The position numbers and the translations under genes were made by a program. DNA of 64,000 bases. Origin: Tolypothrix sp. PCC 7910. GTDB lineage: Bacteria; Cyanobacteriota; Cyanobacteriia; Cyanobacteriales; Nostocaceae. The DNA lies in the NCBI RefSeq assembly GCF_011769525.1, contig NZ_CP050440.1, positions 4,093,501-4,157,500 on the forward strand, in the 5' to 3' direction. A model generated the notes under the pieces. That model did not search any database, was not told the DNA's origin, and saw nothing but the letters and a program-made list of their open reading frames with translations. Within the stretch, counting starts at the first letter, position 1, and each line of letters opens with the position of its first letter. This document shows, piece by piece, positions 10,422-19,236 of the stretch.

Positions 10422-11021
10422 GTGACTGCAACTATTCCCTCTAAACCCAGGAAGTTACCAAATCAAGCAATCGGAGCTAAAATTTTCCACGGGATAAATA
10501 TCATCAGCTTGTTTCTGATGCTTACTAGTGGATTACAAATTTATAATGCTAACCCTGTTTTTGGTGGACGTACAGGTATACATATTTTTCCTTTATTTAC
10601 ATTAGGAGGTTGGCTGGCTGGGGGTAGACATTGGCACTTTTTTGCTATGTGGTTATTTTCACTAAATCTATTGTGGTACGGAGTTTATGTTTTAATTACT
10701 CGCCGTTGGCGACATAGATTTGTTGGTGTTAATGATGTCAAAGCATTACAAAAAACTCATAACGCCAAGCGGTTAATTTATGCTTGGCATCGCCTTGTTT
10801 ATACAGCTATTATTCCTATCTTAATTTTGGCTTTATTTACTGGTATAGGTATGTATAAACCTGCTCAATTCCCCTGGATCGTGGATTTATTTGGCAGTTG
10901 GCAAGGATTACGTATTGCTCATTTTGCTTCAGTTCCTATAGTTATTATATTTGCGATCGCACATTATTTCTTAGGACGGAAAGCTGGTGGACAAGAACTT
11001 ACAGACTCGATGTTTTGGTAA
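10422..11021 (+). CDS. Cytochrome b/b6-type integral membrane protein
   Basis: This protein of 199 residues has four hydrophobic helices (about 23-43, 56-83, 125-148 and 165-187) and histidines positioned as haem ligands in FHGIN, GRHWHFF, YAWHRLVY and IAHFASVPIVIIFAIAHYF. It resembles the cytochrome b561-like subunits of thiosulfate reductase and Ni/Fe hydrogenase. The GTG start has GGAG nine bases upstream. The next gene, 188 bp downstream, encodes a Tat-targeted molybdopterin oxidoreductase, so the pair probably passes electrons between the quinone pool and a periplasmic or lumenal substrate. The physiological substrate cannot be read from the sequence. It differs from MsrQ, but its place next to an MsrP-like protein is suggestive. 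Confidence 0.85.
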   Translation: MTATIPSKPRKLPNQAIGAKIFHGINIISLFLMLTSGLQIYNANPVFGGRTGIHIFPLFTLGGWLAGGRHWHFFAMWLFSLNLLWYGVYVLITRRWRHRFVGVNDVKALQKTHNAKRLIYAWHRLVYTAIIPILILALFTGIGMYKPAQFPWIVDLFGSWQGLRIAHFASVPIVIIFAIAHYFLGRKAGGQELTDSMFW

Positions 11022-11209
11022 CTTGGTATTAATCGCTCTTTTTATCTGAGATTGGGTACTACACGCCACAACAGTTTGCAGATACATAACTAAAAAAATA
11101 ATCTAACTCTTGTGGAGTGAGAATTTTAATTGCTACTTGTGTATCAATATTGAATAGTGTCCGCTCTACAAATTCTAGGTTTAGCTAAATTATTTATCGG
11201 CTTTTTTAT

Positions 11210-11932
11210 ATGGGTTTAATTCGCAAAAATATTCCTCAATTTACACGTCGGCAATTTTTACAAATTTCTGGATTGTCTAGTGCTAGTTTATTACTTGGTG
11301 GCTGTGGTACGCCTAGCTTTGAAGATTTGGTGGGTAAATTATCAGAACCACTTAACCAGAAGGTAGAGACTTTCATCTTTAACTCACAAAAACCAGTACC
11401 AGAATTTTCGCCAACTGAAATTCAACCAGAGGCATTAATTGTGAATAGCTTTAGGGCTACTCCTATTATTGATGAGGAGAAGTATCGCTTAATTATTGAT
11501 GGTGAAGTAAATAATCCTTTGAGCCTAACTATGGCAGAAATTCGCGCTTTACCTCTCACTTCCATGATTATTCGCCATGTTTGTGTAGAAGGCTGGGCCG
11601 CGATCGTGCAATGGGGTGGTGTAAATTTAAAAGCAATTCTTACCCTTGCCCAGCCTAAAGCCAATGTCAAATATGCTTATTTTAAATCAGCAGATGGCTA
11701 CTATGAAAGTTGGGATATAGCATCAGTTTTACATCCCCAAACCTTATTAGCTTATCAAAAAAATGGGGAACCTTTACCAGTTGATAATGGCGCACCTCTT
11801 CGTCTAGCTTCGCCTATTAAACTCGGCTATAAGCAAAGTAAATGGGTAACCCAAATTACGCTAACTAATTATTTATCACCTTTTAAAGGCTATTGGGAAG
11901 ACCAAGGTTACGAATGGTTTGCAGGACTTTAG
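11210..11932 (+). CDS. Tat-exported molybdopterin oxidoreductase lipoprotein (sulfite-oxidase fold)
   Basis: This protein of 240 residues has a twin-arginine signal (R13-R14 in TRRQFLQIS) running into a lipobox-like LLGGC at 28-32, so it is probably exported folded and anchored by a lipid on C32. The mature part has the sulfite-oxidase/MsrP (YedY) fold. Its probable molybdenum ligand is C125 in RHVCVEGWAAIVQWGG, and a LRLASPIKLGYKQSKWV stretch near the end is typical of the family. It follows the cytochrome b gene and precedes pyrFE by 60 bp. Known relatives reduce methionine sulfoxide or oxidise sulfite; which applies here is unknown. No Shine-Dalgarno sequence is obvious before the ATG. Confidence 0.87.
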   Translation: MGLIRKNIPQFTRRQFLQISGLSSASLLLGGCGTPSFEDLVGKLSEPLNQKVETFIFNSQKPVPEFSPTEIQPEALIVNSFRATPIIDEEKYRLIIDGEVNNPLSLTMAEIRALPLTSMIIRHVCVEGWAAIVQWGGVNLKAILTLAQPKANVKYAYFKSADGYYESWDIASVLHPQTLLAYQKNGEPLPVDNGAPLRLASPIKLGYKQSKWVTQITLTNYLSPFKGYWEDQGYEWFAGL

Positions 11933-11992
11933 CAACAATTAATATTAGCTATTAAATTTTGAATTTTTGACCTGACTAATAAACAATTAATT

Positions 11993-13426
11993 ATGAATTT
12001 TTTTGACAAACTACAAAATAACATTGCCCACAATCAAAGCTTACTATTTGTAGGACTAGATCCCAACCCAGAGATGATGCCCAATTGCTATACACAGCAA
12101 GAGATGATAACTGGTTTGTGGGATTGGTTGCAATTTATTATTACTGAAACTGCTGATTTTGTCTGTGCTTATAAACCCACACTAGGCTTTTATGAAGTTT
12201 TGGGTATTCCTGGTTTAGAACTGTTAGACAAAACCTTAAAAGCTATTCCAAATCATATTCCCATTATTTTAGATGCCAAACACAGTGATTTAAATACTAG
12301 TACTATTTTTGCCCGCACTGTATTTACAGAATGGCAGGTAGATGCTATTACTCTTAGTCCTTATATTGGACAAGATCATGTAGCGCCATTTTTAGTTTAT
12401 CCAGAGAAAGCTGCCTTTATTTTGTGTTGTACATCTAATCCCGGAGCCGAAAGTGTACAGCAATATCCCACAAACGAATCACCCCTATATTTACAGGTAG
12501 TAAAAGAATCAAAAAATTGGGGTACACCTGAGCAATTAGGTTTAGAGGTGGGAACTACCAATCCTGAAGTTTTGGCATTAATTCGAGCCATAGCCCCTGA
12601 AAGAATGATTATGGCTCGTAGTATCTGGGCAGAAGATCACAATCTAAATGAAATTTTAGTTTCAGGTTTGAATGATAACGGTGATGGCTTGTTAATTCCT
12701 GTGCCTCAAGATATGTTAGCTAGCCCACAGCTATCTCCAGAAATTGCATCTTTACGGGAAGAAATTAATTTAGCAAGAAATAATATTATTCAAGAGAATT
12801 CAAGCTGTTCTGTGTGGTTACCTGATGTGTGCTTTTTTCAGCAGCATCCACAGCAAGATTTAATTTTACAACTTTATGATATTGGTTGCATTATGTTTGG
12901 CAGTTTTGTACAAGCATCAGGAGCCACATTTCCTTATTACATCGACTTACGAAAAATAATTTCTAATCCCCAAGTTTTTAATCAAGTGCTGACTGCTTAT
13001 GCAGAAATTTTGCAAAATATTACTTTTGATAGGATAGCAGGTATTCCTTACGGTTCTTTGCCAACAGCAACAGGTTTAGCTTTGCGTCTTAATTGTCCGA
13101 TGATTTTCCCACGTAAAGAAGTAAAAGCACACGGAACTCGTAAAGTAATTGAAGGTAACTTCCATCCTGGTGAAACGGTTGTGGTTGTTGATGATATTCT
13201 CATTAGTGGTAAAAGTGCAATGGAAGGAGCAGAAAAATTAAAATCTGCTGAGTTAAAGGTTAATGATATCGTGGTATTTATCGACCATGAAGCAGGGGTA
13301 AAAGATAGGTTAAAGGCAAATGGTTACAATAGTCATGCAGTTTTAACCATTTCCGAAATTATAGAAACCCTGTATCAAGCTGGACGTATTAATGAAGAGC
13401 AATTTTTAGCTTTTAAAGAAAGCTAG
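11993..13426 (+). CDS. pyrFE: Bifunctional orotidine-5'-phosphate decarboxylase / orotate phosphoribosyltransferase
   Basis: This fusion of 477 residues catalyses the last two steps of UMP synthesis. Residues 1-270 form the type-2 OMP decarboxylase, with LFVGLDPNP near the start and the catalytic segment D94-A-K96-H-S-D99, where many relatives read DAKRGD. Residues from about 285 form the orotate phosphoribosyltransferase, with the PRPP loop VVVVDDILISGKSAMEG and a PYGSLPTATGLAL segment. The order decarboxylase then transferase is reversed from the eukaryotic UMP synthase and is known from cyanobacteria. It lies 60 bp after the molybdoprotein gene on the same strand and may share its transcript. 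Function is confidently assigned; whether both halves are active is not shown by sequence alone. Confidence 0.9.
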   Translation: MNFFDKLQNNIAHNQSLLFVGLDPNPEMMPNCYTQQEMITGLWDWLQFIITETADFVCAYKPTLGFYEVLGIPGLELLDKTLKAIPNHIPIILDAKHSDLNTSTIFARTVFTEWQVDAITLSPYIGQDHVAPFLVYPEKAAFILCCTSNPGAESVQQYPTNESPLYLQVVKESKNWGTPEQLGLEVGTTNPEVLALIRAIAPERMIMARSIWAEDHNLNEILVSGLNDNGDGLLIPVPQDMLASPQLSPEIASLREEINLARNNIIQENSSCSVWLPDVCFFQQHPQQDLILQLYDIGCIMFGSFVQASGATFPYYIDLRKIISNPQVFNQVLTAYAEILQNITFDRIAGIPYGSLPTATGLALRLNCPMIFPRKEVKAHGTRKVIEGNFHPGETVVVVDDILISGKSAMEGAEKLKSAELKVNDIVVFIDHEAGVKDRLKANGYNSHAVLTISEIIETLYQAGRINEEQFLAFKES

Positions 13427-13575
13427 CGCTGCAAGTAAAAAGTAGAGACGCGATTAGTCGCCGCTGTAAAAAATATTTTTATCTGGTTGCTCAAATTTTA
13501 CTATAGACACGCGATCGCAGTTGTAAATTAGCTTTTTCTTTGCCAACCAAAATCAGAGTTTTGTAACTAAATATT

Positions 13576-14673
13576 ATGAATTTCTCACTCAATCAACTAA
13601 TTAAAGTATTAATCTTAACGCTACTATTTCCTTTAGTGTTTCTTAATGGTTGGCTAGCATTTAAATTTTTTCAATATTTTCAACCAATAGTCACAATTTT
13701 TGTCTTAGCAAGTTTATTCGCTTTTATTTTAAACTATCCCGTTTCACAACTCCAAAAGCGAGGACTTAAGCGTAACTATGCAGTAGCACTAGTTTTTATC
13801 TCAGCCTTATTAATTGTAATTGGTTTAGGCATGACTTTGTTGCCATTGGCATTGGAACAATTTAATGAAATGGCTAAACTTCTGCCTCAATGGATTGATG
13901 CTAATGAGGCGAAAATCCAAGCTTTCAATAATTCTTTAGGCAACCAAAAATTAAGAGTTAATTTTGGTCAGATAATAGCACAAGTAACTAATCACCTACC
14001 TGATGAATTAGAGTCTATATTTAATAATTTTTTGATTATTATCAAAGATACTATCGATAGCGTTTCTGAAGTAATAGTGACAGTTGTTTTGACTTTTTAT
14101 CTATTGATAGATGGTAAGAGAATTTGGGAAGGTATTTTTAACAAAATACCAAGTGAGTCTGCTCAAAAAGTGAGAGAATCTCTGCAACAAAATTTTCAAA
14201 ATTATTTAATTGGTCAAGTAAGTTTAGCTTTATTGATGGGGGTAGCTGAAACACTGTTATTTTTAGCTTTTCAAGTGCAGTTTGCTTTACTATTTGGGTT
14301 AGGGGTGGGAATTTTAAGCTTAATTCCTTTTGGTGATGTCGTCAGCTTGATAGTAATTATTTTAATAATAGCGTCCCATGATATTTGGCTAGCAGTGAAG
14401 ATTTTTGCAGTCGCAATTATTATAGATCAGGTAATTGACCAAGCGATCGCACCCCGTCTTTTAGGTCAGTTTACAGGACTAAGACCTGTCTGGGTAATAG
14501 TTTCCCTGTTAGTAGGAACTTATATTGGTGGTTTGTTAGGCTTACTAATTGCTGTACCTGTAGCTGGTTTTATCAAAGATGCAGCCGATGGTTTTATATC
14601 TCTCTCTGATGATGCCAAAAACACTATTGAACCCCAAAGCCTACCAGAAATATTAACAGAAGAATCCACTTAA
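13576..14673 (+). CDS. AI-2E/PerM-family membrane permease
   Basis: This protein of 365 residues has about eight hydrophobic helices and a polar loop (about 95-150) after the first three, which is the usual topology of the PerM/TqsA family. Conserved pieces include the FAFILNYPVSQLQKRG region, DQVIDQAIAPRLLGQFTGLRPVWVI and LGLLIAVPVAGFIKD. Members are assigned as exporters of autoinducer-2 or as Na+/H+-type transporters, and AI-2 itself is doubtful in cyanobacteria. The gene follows pyrFE by 149 bp, a gap containing a degraded copy of the GACGCGAT palindrome near 13445 and a HIP1 site near 13508. Confidence 0.82.
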   Translation: MNFSLNQLIKVLILTLLFPLVFLNGWLAFKFFQYFQPIVTIFVLASLFAFILNYPVSQLQKRGLKRNYAVALVFISALLIVIGLGMTLLPLALEQFNEMAKLLPQWIDANEAKIQAFNNSLGNQKLRVNFGQIIAQVTNHLPDELESIFNNFLIIIKDTIDSVSEVIVTVVLTFYLLIDGKRIWEGIFNKIPSESAQKVRESLQQNFQNYLIGQVSLALLMGVAETLLFLAFQVQFALLFGLGVGILSLIPFGDVVSLIVIILIIASHDIWLAVKIFAVAIIIDQVIDQAIAPRLLGQFTGLRPVWVIVSLLVGTYIGGLLGLLIAVPVAGFIKDAADGFISLSDDAKNTIEPQSLPEILTEEST

Positions 14674-14703
14674 ATTGGCAATAGGGTATCTTGAGCCTTG
14701 TAC

Positions 14704-14723
14704 AGACGCGATTAATCGCGTCT
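14704..14723. repeat. Short palindrome AGACGCGATTAATCGCGTCT
   Basis: A perfect 20-bp palindrome sits in the convergent gap between the PerM-like permease and the methyltransferase. Related copies occur at 36331-36350, 46037-46056 and 54490-54509, and a degraded one lies near 13445. There is no T run, so it is an interspersed palindromic repeat rather than a classical terminator. Confidence 0.8.
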
Positions 14724-14748
14724 CTGTGACCCTTGACAAACTCCAAAC

Positions 14749-15438
14749 TCAATTATCTTTCCTGCTAATCTTCAACATCATATTGCCACCACGCTGTAAT
14801 TCATAGCCAACTTTTTCAATCTCTACACTATAACCTTGCGAGATGTAATGATTTACTACCCCGTCTAAATATGGTGAAGGTTTTAACATTAAAGTTAGTA
14901 AAGGAAATATTCTGATTTCTTTAGCAATACGGAGCATTTCTGCAACCGAGTTGAGATGAAAATTGTAATCAAAGTGGTCAGAATATAAAAATAAAAAATG
15001 TGAGCAAAGAGCTATATCAAATTCTTGATTTTGATAGCTTAAGCTTGGCAATTCACCAATTATATATCTATTATTTTGCTTACCAACTTCATAATCAGCA
15101 ATAAATTTTTCAATAACTTTTATTCGATTTTGACGCAAATCCTCTGGCGATTTATGGTAACTCCACACCCAATCATTAGGTGTAGCCTTCACTTGCTCAA
15201 TAATAGAATCAACTACTTCATTGAATCTAGCTAATATCTCTTTTTCAGAAAATTGGTACAGAGGATCGACAGAAATCACGCTTTTACCTTGATGATTCAT
15301 TTCAGCATTAAAGCTTGCTGGGCCATCGCCAATACCAATAATTTTTTTATTTAAATCTGTGTGCATCAAATTAAACATTTTTATATATTCATCCATTGAC
15401 CTCCCAAATGGAACAACTTTATCTAAAACCATCGCCAT
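14749..15438 (-). CDS. Putative SAM-dependent methyltransferase
   Basis: This protein of 229 residues has the outline of a class I methyltransferase. The segment IIGIGDGPASFNAEM (about 34-48) replaces the usual glycine-rich SAM loop, VISVDPLYQFS gives the acidic end of strand 2, and FDIALCSHFLFLYS (about 148-161) resembles motif post-I. A cluster ending RIAKEIRIFPLL matches the post-catalytic strand region. The substrate is unknown. Two CTCATGAG palindromes sit directly upstream of the ATG, one of them supplying GAGG at a spacing of about 11 bases, so translational or transcriptional control there is possible. It converges on the permease gene. Confidence 0.65.
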   Translation of the reverse strand: MAMVLDKVVPFGRSMDEYIKMFNLMHTDLNKKIIGIGDGPASFNAEMNHQGKSVISVDPLYQFSEKEILARFNEVVDSIIEQVKATPNDWVWSYHKSPEDLRQNRIKVIEKFIADYEVGKQNNRYIIGELPSLSYQNQEFDIALCSHFLFLYSDHFDYNFHLNSVAEMLRIAKEIRIFPLLTLMLKPSPYLDGVVNHYISQGYSVEIEKVGYELQRGGNMMLKISRKDN

Positions 15439-15445
15439 AAAATTT

Positions 15446-15469
15446 ACCTCATGAGTAGCACCTCATGAG
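15446..15469 (-). promoter_or_regulatory. Paired CTCATGAG palindromes over the methyltransferase leader
   Basis: ACCTCATGAG occurs twice at a 14-bp spacing, ending about 8 bp before the methyltransferase start. Each contains the perfect palindrome CTCATGAG. On the minus strand the repeat provides a GAGG ribosome-binding site and also encodes a five-codon upstream frame (M-R-C-Y-S) that stops just before it. Confidence 0.4.
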
Positions 15470-15502
15470 GATAATATAATATTTCTAGTAATATTTTGAA
15501 TC

Positions 15503-18163
15503 CTACTTAGCCTCGATATGCTTGTTTTGCTCTTTGATAAGTATTTCTGTGGCTTTATCAGCAGCAACCGGTCGGTAGAAAAGGTACCCTTGTACATCTT
15601 CACAATTGATAGATTTCAAAAATTCTAATTCCTCAGCTTTTTCTACGCCTTCAGCTGTTAGCCGTAACCCCAAATTCTGACCTAATACCACTATCGCTTT
15701 GATAATATGAGCTACTTTACTATCTCTTGTTAATTCTTGGATAAAAGACTTATCGATTTTTAAATGATGCAGGGGTAAAAGTTGCAGTCGAGAAAGAGAA
15801 GAATGACCTGTTCCAAAATCATCAATAGATAGATAAACACCCATCTCTTGAAGTAAATCCAACACATTTCTGGTAAAGTCTAAATCTTCAATTGCAATTG
15901 ATTCTGTAATTTCTAACTCTAAAAATCTAGGTTCAAGACCTGTCTCTTTTAAAATGCTATTTAAAATTTCCACGAGATTTGGTTGGCGAAACTGTTTTAG
16001 GGAGAGATTAACAGCGACTGTCAGGGGAGGAAATCCAGCTTCTTGCCAAGCTTTATTTTGCTTACATGCTGTCCGTAGTACCCATTCTCCTATGGGGACA
16101 ATCAATCCACTTTCTTCGGCAAGAGGAATAAATACACTAGGCGATACTAGTCCCATTTCTGGATGTTGCCAGCGTAAAAGAGCTTCCATGCCAGAAATTT
16201 GTCCGGTGAGAATATTTACTCGAGGCTGATAGTACACCATAAATTCTTCCCGTTCTAGAGCAAAACGCAAACTCTTCTCTAAAGTCAAAAGTTCAGGTGT
16301 TTTGGTACATAGGGCTGTGGTGTAAAATTGGTAATTATTTCTCCCCGCATCTTTGGCGTAATATAAAGCTGCATCCGCGTGCTGTATGAGGGTTTCAGGA
16401 TCGGGACTATCTTCATTAAGCAAGGCGATACCAAGACTAGCACTTACATAAAGTTCGTGTCCCTCAATTTCAAAGCAATTTTCTAAAGCTTGTAGAATTC
16501 TCTGAGATACTTGTGTTACTTCTTCAAGATAATTTACTTGAGGTAGTAAAATTGTAAATTCATCTCCCCCCCAACGGGCAATGGTATCTCCTGCTCTGAG
16601 GCAATCTTTCAATCTTTGAGCCACAGATTTTAATAGAGTATCTCCCAATGTATGCCCTAAAGTATCATTGATGACTTTGAAACGGTCTAGATCTAAGAAC
16701 ATAACAGCTAGACTGTCATGAGAGCGAGTTGCATTAGGTAAAGCTTTATCAAGTAATTCGTTAAACAGCAGGCGGTTAGGTAATCCTGTTAGCAAATCAT
16801 GCAGCGCCTGGAAGCGAATCTTTTCTTCGACTTGCTGACGCTGCCAAGCAGCATTAATACTAGCTGCCATTGTTAGCAAAGTGGACTCTTCATGCCTTGA
16901 CCAGCGGCGCTCTCTTGAACAGTCTGCCAAGCCTACGTAACCCCAAAACTTTTCCTCCAGACGCAGAGGCACTAGGAAGATAGATTGAATACCATCGCGA
17001 GCCAGGATTTTTTGTTCATCAATGGGAAATTCCTGAGTGAGTCCCATAATTGACTCACCACGTGAGAGTGTACTGTACCAACGAGCTAGCCCAGAAGATT
17101 CATAGGATTGATTCTGCCAATGTAGCAGTGATGGCTCTATGTGGGAATCTGTCCATTCAAACTTGAGGCTGACTGCTAACTCCCCTGTAATTGGGTCAAT
17201 ATGGTTCCTAAAGAAATAAGCACGGTCTACTTGAGCCGCTTCACCCATCATAGTCAGAGCTTTCTCAATCCCAGCTTGGTAGTTCATTTCCACCAGCAAA
17301 TAATTAGCCGATTCAGCAACTGCTTGTAGTAGCCTGTCTCGCTGGCGTAATTCTGCTGCGGCTTGCTTTTGCTCTGTAATATCCCTAACAATAAAGGTTC
17401 TAATTAAATCACTTTCGGGAAGGTAATGAATAGATTGTTCAAAAATTTCTGTGCCAACTTCTACCTCACGCACGAAAGAATTCTCAGAATTGCCATCTCG
17501 ATTGTGAATTGCATTCAGCAATCCTGACAATACTGGATGTTTCTCCCCAAATTCTCGCAGTTTAGGAAACTTGAGAGATGCAGCCGGATTCAGATAAATT
17601 ACATTTCCCTCTATATCCATTTCAATAATAGGATTGGGAATAAGTTCGGGAAAAGATGCTAGTCGGGCCAGTACAGTTTCGCTAGCTCCCTCAAAAGTAG
17701 AATCCGGCGAAATTAAAGTTTCAAAAGGATTAACTGGATTGGCTTGTTCGGATAAAAAGCTAGATATATCTTCTACTGTAATAGATTCCGAAAAAGCTTT
17801 TTCGGAAATATTAGAAATAGCATAATATTTTGCATGAACTTGGTTATTACCAAATGCAATTACATCTCCATTTTGCAGATTATGGGAGAAGCATTTGGTA
17901 CCATTTACAAATACACCATTAGTACTTTTTTTACCTTTAAAATCGCCATCAATAATCCGAAAGCCATATTGATCAGTTTCGGGAATCGTTACTCTTAATA
18001 AAATGGCGTGTTGCCTGGATACTGAGCGCGAACGCAGGACAATAGCGTTTCTAGAATCTCGGCCCAGAGAATAAGTAGCATCTTGAAGAGGGATAGTGCG
18101 TTGCCCTTGTAAGTCTTTGACAACCAAAAGGTGACGTATTTTTTCCCGTTCATGTTCTGGCAT
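15503..18163 (-). CDS. FHA-PAS-GAF-GGDEF-EAL cyclic-di-GMP signalling protein
   Basis: This soluble protein of 886 residues begins with an FHA phosphothreonine-binding domain (about 10-110; YSLGRDSRNAIVL and SVSRQHAIL are the binding loops). A PAS domain (about 160-270) and a GAF domain (about 280-435) follow, then a diguanylate cyclase domain with RWGGDEF and a phosphodiesterase domain with EALLRW, NLS, ELEITES, IDDFGTGHSSL, LKIDKSFI, TAEGVE and DVQGYLF. Both enzymatic signatures are intact, so it may make and degrade c-di-GMP under PAS/GAF control. The FHA domain suggests input from a serine/threonine kinase, and two such kinases lie elsewhere in this window. It is followed by the methyltransferase in the same direction after a 64-bp gap. 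Confidence 0.93.
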   Translation of the reverse strand: MPEHEREKIRHLLVVKDLQGQRTIPLQDATYSLGRDSRNAIVLRSRSVSRQHAILLRVTIPETDQYGFRIIDGDFKGKKSTNGVFVNGTKCFSHNLQNGDVIAFGNNQVHAKYYAISNISEKAFSESITVEDISSFLSEQANPVNPFETLISPDSTFEGASETVLARLASFPELIPNPIIEMDIEGNVIYLNPAASLKFPKLREFGEKHPVLSGLLNAIHNRDGNSENSFVREVEVGTEIFEQSIHYLPESDLIRTFIVRDITEQKQAAAELRQRDRLLQAVAESANYLLVEMNYQAGIEKALTMMGEAAQVDRAYFFRNHIDPITGELAVSLKFEWTDSHIEPSLLHWQNQSYESSGLARWYSTLSRGESIMGLTQEFPIDEQKILARDGIQSIFLVPLRLEEKFWGYVGLADCSRERRWSRHEESTLLTMAASINAAWQRQQVEEKIRFQALHDLLTGLPNRLLFNELLDKALPNATRSHDSLAVMFLDLDRFKVINDTLGHTLGDTLLKSVAQRLKDCLRAGDTIARWGGDEFTILLPQVNYLEEVTQVSQRILQALENCFEIEGHELYVSASLGIALLNEDSPDPETLIQHADAALYYAKDAGRNNYQFYTTALCTKTPELLTLEKSLRFALEREEFMVYYQPRVNILTGQISGMEALLRWQHPEMGLVSPSVFIPLAEESGLIVPIGEWVLRTACKQNKAWQEAGFPPLTVAVNLSLKQFRQPNLVEILNSILKETGLEPRFLELEITESIAIEDLDFTRNVLDLLQEMGVYLSIDDFGTGHSSLSRLQLLPLHHLKIDKSFIQELTRDSKVAHIIKAIVVLGQNLGLRLTAEGVEKAEELEFLKSINCEDVQGYLFYRPVAADKATEILIKEQNKHIEAK

Positions 18164-18536
18164 GTCTTTTCCTCACATTGTCATATCTTTGGTCTTCTTG
18201 GGAAAAATAAAACTCCCATAAGTGCTAACTTTGAGTTTATATTTCCTGGATGAGCTACTAAATCAATTTTATCGGTATTTATAAAAGGATAGACTGGGTT
18301 TGATTCCTGGATTCAGCTATTCATCCACATATCTCCAATTATTTAGTGCCACTATTGCAGCAGTAATTTTAAATTTAGCCGCAAATTACTAGAAGATGAA
18401 AAATTTTCGTCTTAGAGTCAAATTTATCGATTTTTTTATGTATTCACTCCTCAGAATAAATTCAAATAGCTCAGATTATGTATGGTATATTTGCGGATTT
18501 TTGTTTAAATTACCGAAGAAGAAAACAAATAAAAAC

Positions 18537-18779
18537 TTATAGCCAAAAGGTAATTGACTTGAAAAATTGATACTGATTACAGTATAATTGCTGAATATAA
18601 GCAATCATATTATCACAAAGTATTTGATTTAGCTTACGGAGAAATCCAGGAATCAGAGTTTGAGTGCTAGGAAAATGACAAATCAAAAAATTCGCATCTA
18701 CCCTAATGTAGAGATTTTGTGGTGTCGGCTCATCTGCAGCTACTTCAAAAGAAGCAGACGTGCTCACCCTAGGGAGCAA
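18537..18779 (-). CDS. Possible small hypothetical protein
   Basis: An 80-codon frame lies in the otherwise gene-free 695 bp between the c-di-GMP protein and the next gene. Its middle (QNLYIRVDANFLICHFP) reads like protein with reasonable codons, but I recognise no family, signal or clear ribosome-binding site. It could be a decayed gene fragment or chance. Confidence 0.25.
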   Translation of the reverse strand: MLPRVSTSASFEVAADEPTPQNLYIRVDANFLICHFPSTQTLIPGFLRKLNQILCDNMIAYIQQLYCNQYQFFKSITFWL

Positions 18780-18858
18780 TTATACTTAACCCAAACGTAG
18801 GAAGTATTTTTTTTAGCGATCGTGCGAATCTAGACAAGGACTCATCTAGGAAAAACTT

Positions 18859-19236
18859 ATGGCTAAAAAATCTAAAGACAGCCTAGAGCAATCCTCGGAT
18901 ATCAGAGTAGCTGCTACTTCTAAAATCTGGGGACTGACAGTGGGAATCCTAGCAATTTGCATTCCGCTTTCAGCGGTTACCAGAAGTGGTGCAATTCTGC
19001 CCTTAGCAGCTATTGGTGGTGCAGCAGCTGGTACAGTTGCAATATGGCGTTCTGATCATAAAAAATCTAAAAATGGTTATCTGCAACAACAGCAGATAGA
19101 GCTTTTAGAAGCAAGAATAGCTACTTTAGAAACTATTGTGAGCCATAACGATTTTGATTTGCATATGAAAATTCAAAATTTAGAGGCAAACAACAGTACT
19201 AAAAATGTATTACCACAAAATCAATCCGAAAATTAG
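18859..19236 (+). CDS. Small membrane protein with C-terminal coiled coil, unknown function
   Basis: This protein of 125 residues has a charged N-terminus (about 1-22), two adjacent hydrophobic stretches (about 24-43 and 45-62, the second rich in glycine and alanine) and a C-terminal half predicted by eye to form a coiled coil (QQQQIELLEARIATLETIV, about 76-95). The arrangement suggests a membrane anchor with a cytoplasmic coiled-coil tail. I do not recognise the family. It stands alone, with 392 bp of apparently empty sequence after it. Confidence 0.6.
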   Translation: MAKKSKDSLEQSSDIRVAATSKIWGLTVGILAICIPLSAVTRSGAILPLAAIGGAAAGTVAIWRSDHKKSKNGYLQQQQIELLEARIATLETIVSHNDFDLHMKIQNLEANNSTKNVLPQNQSEN

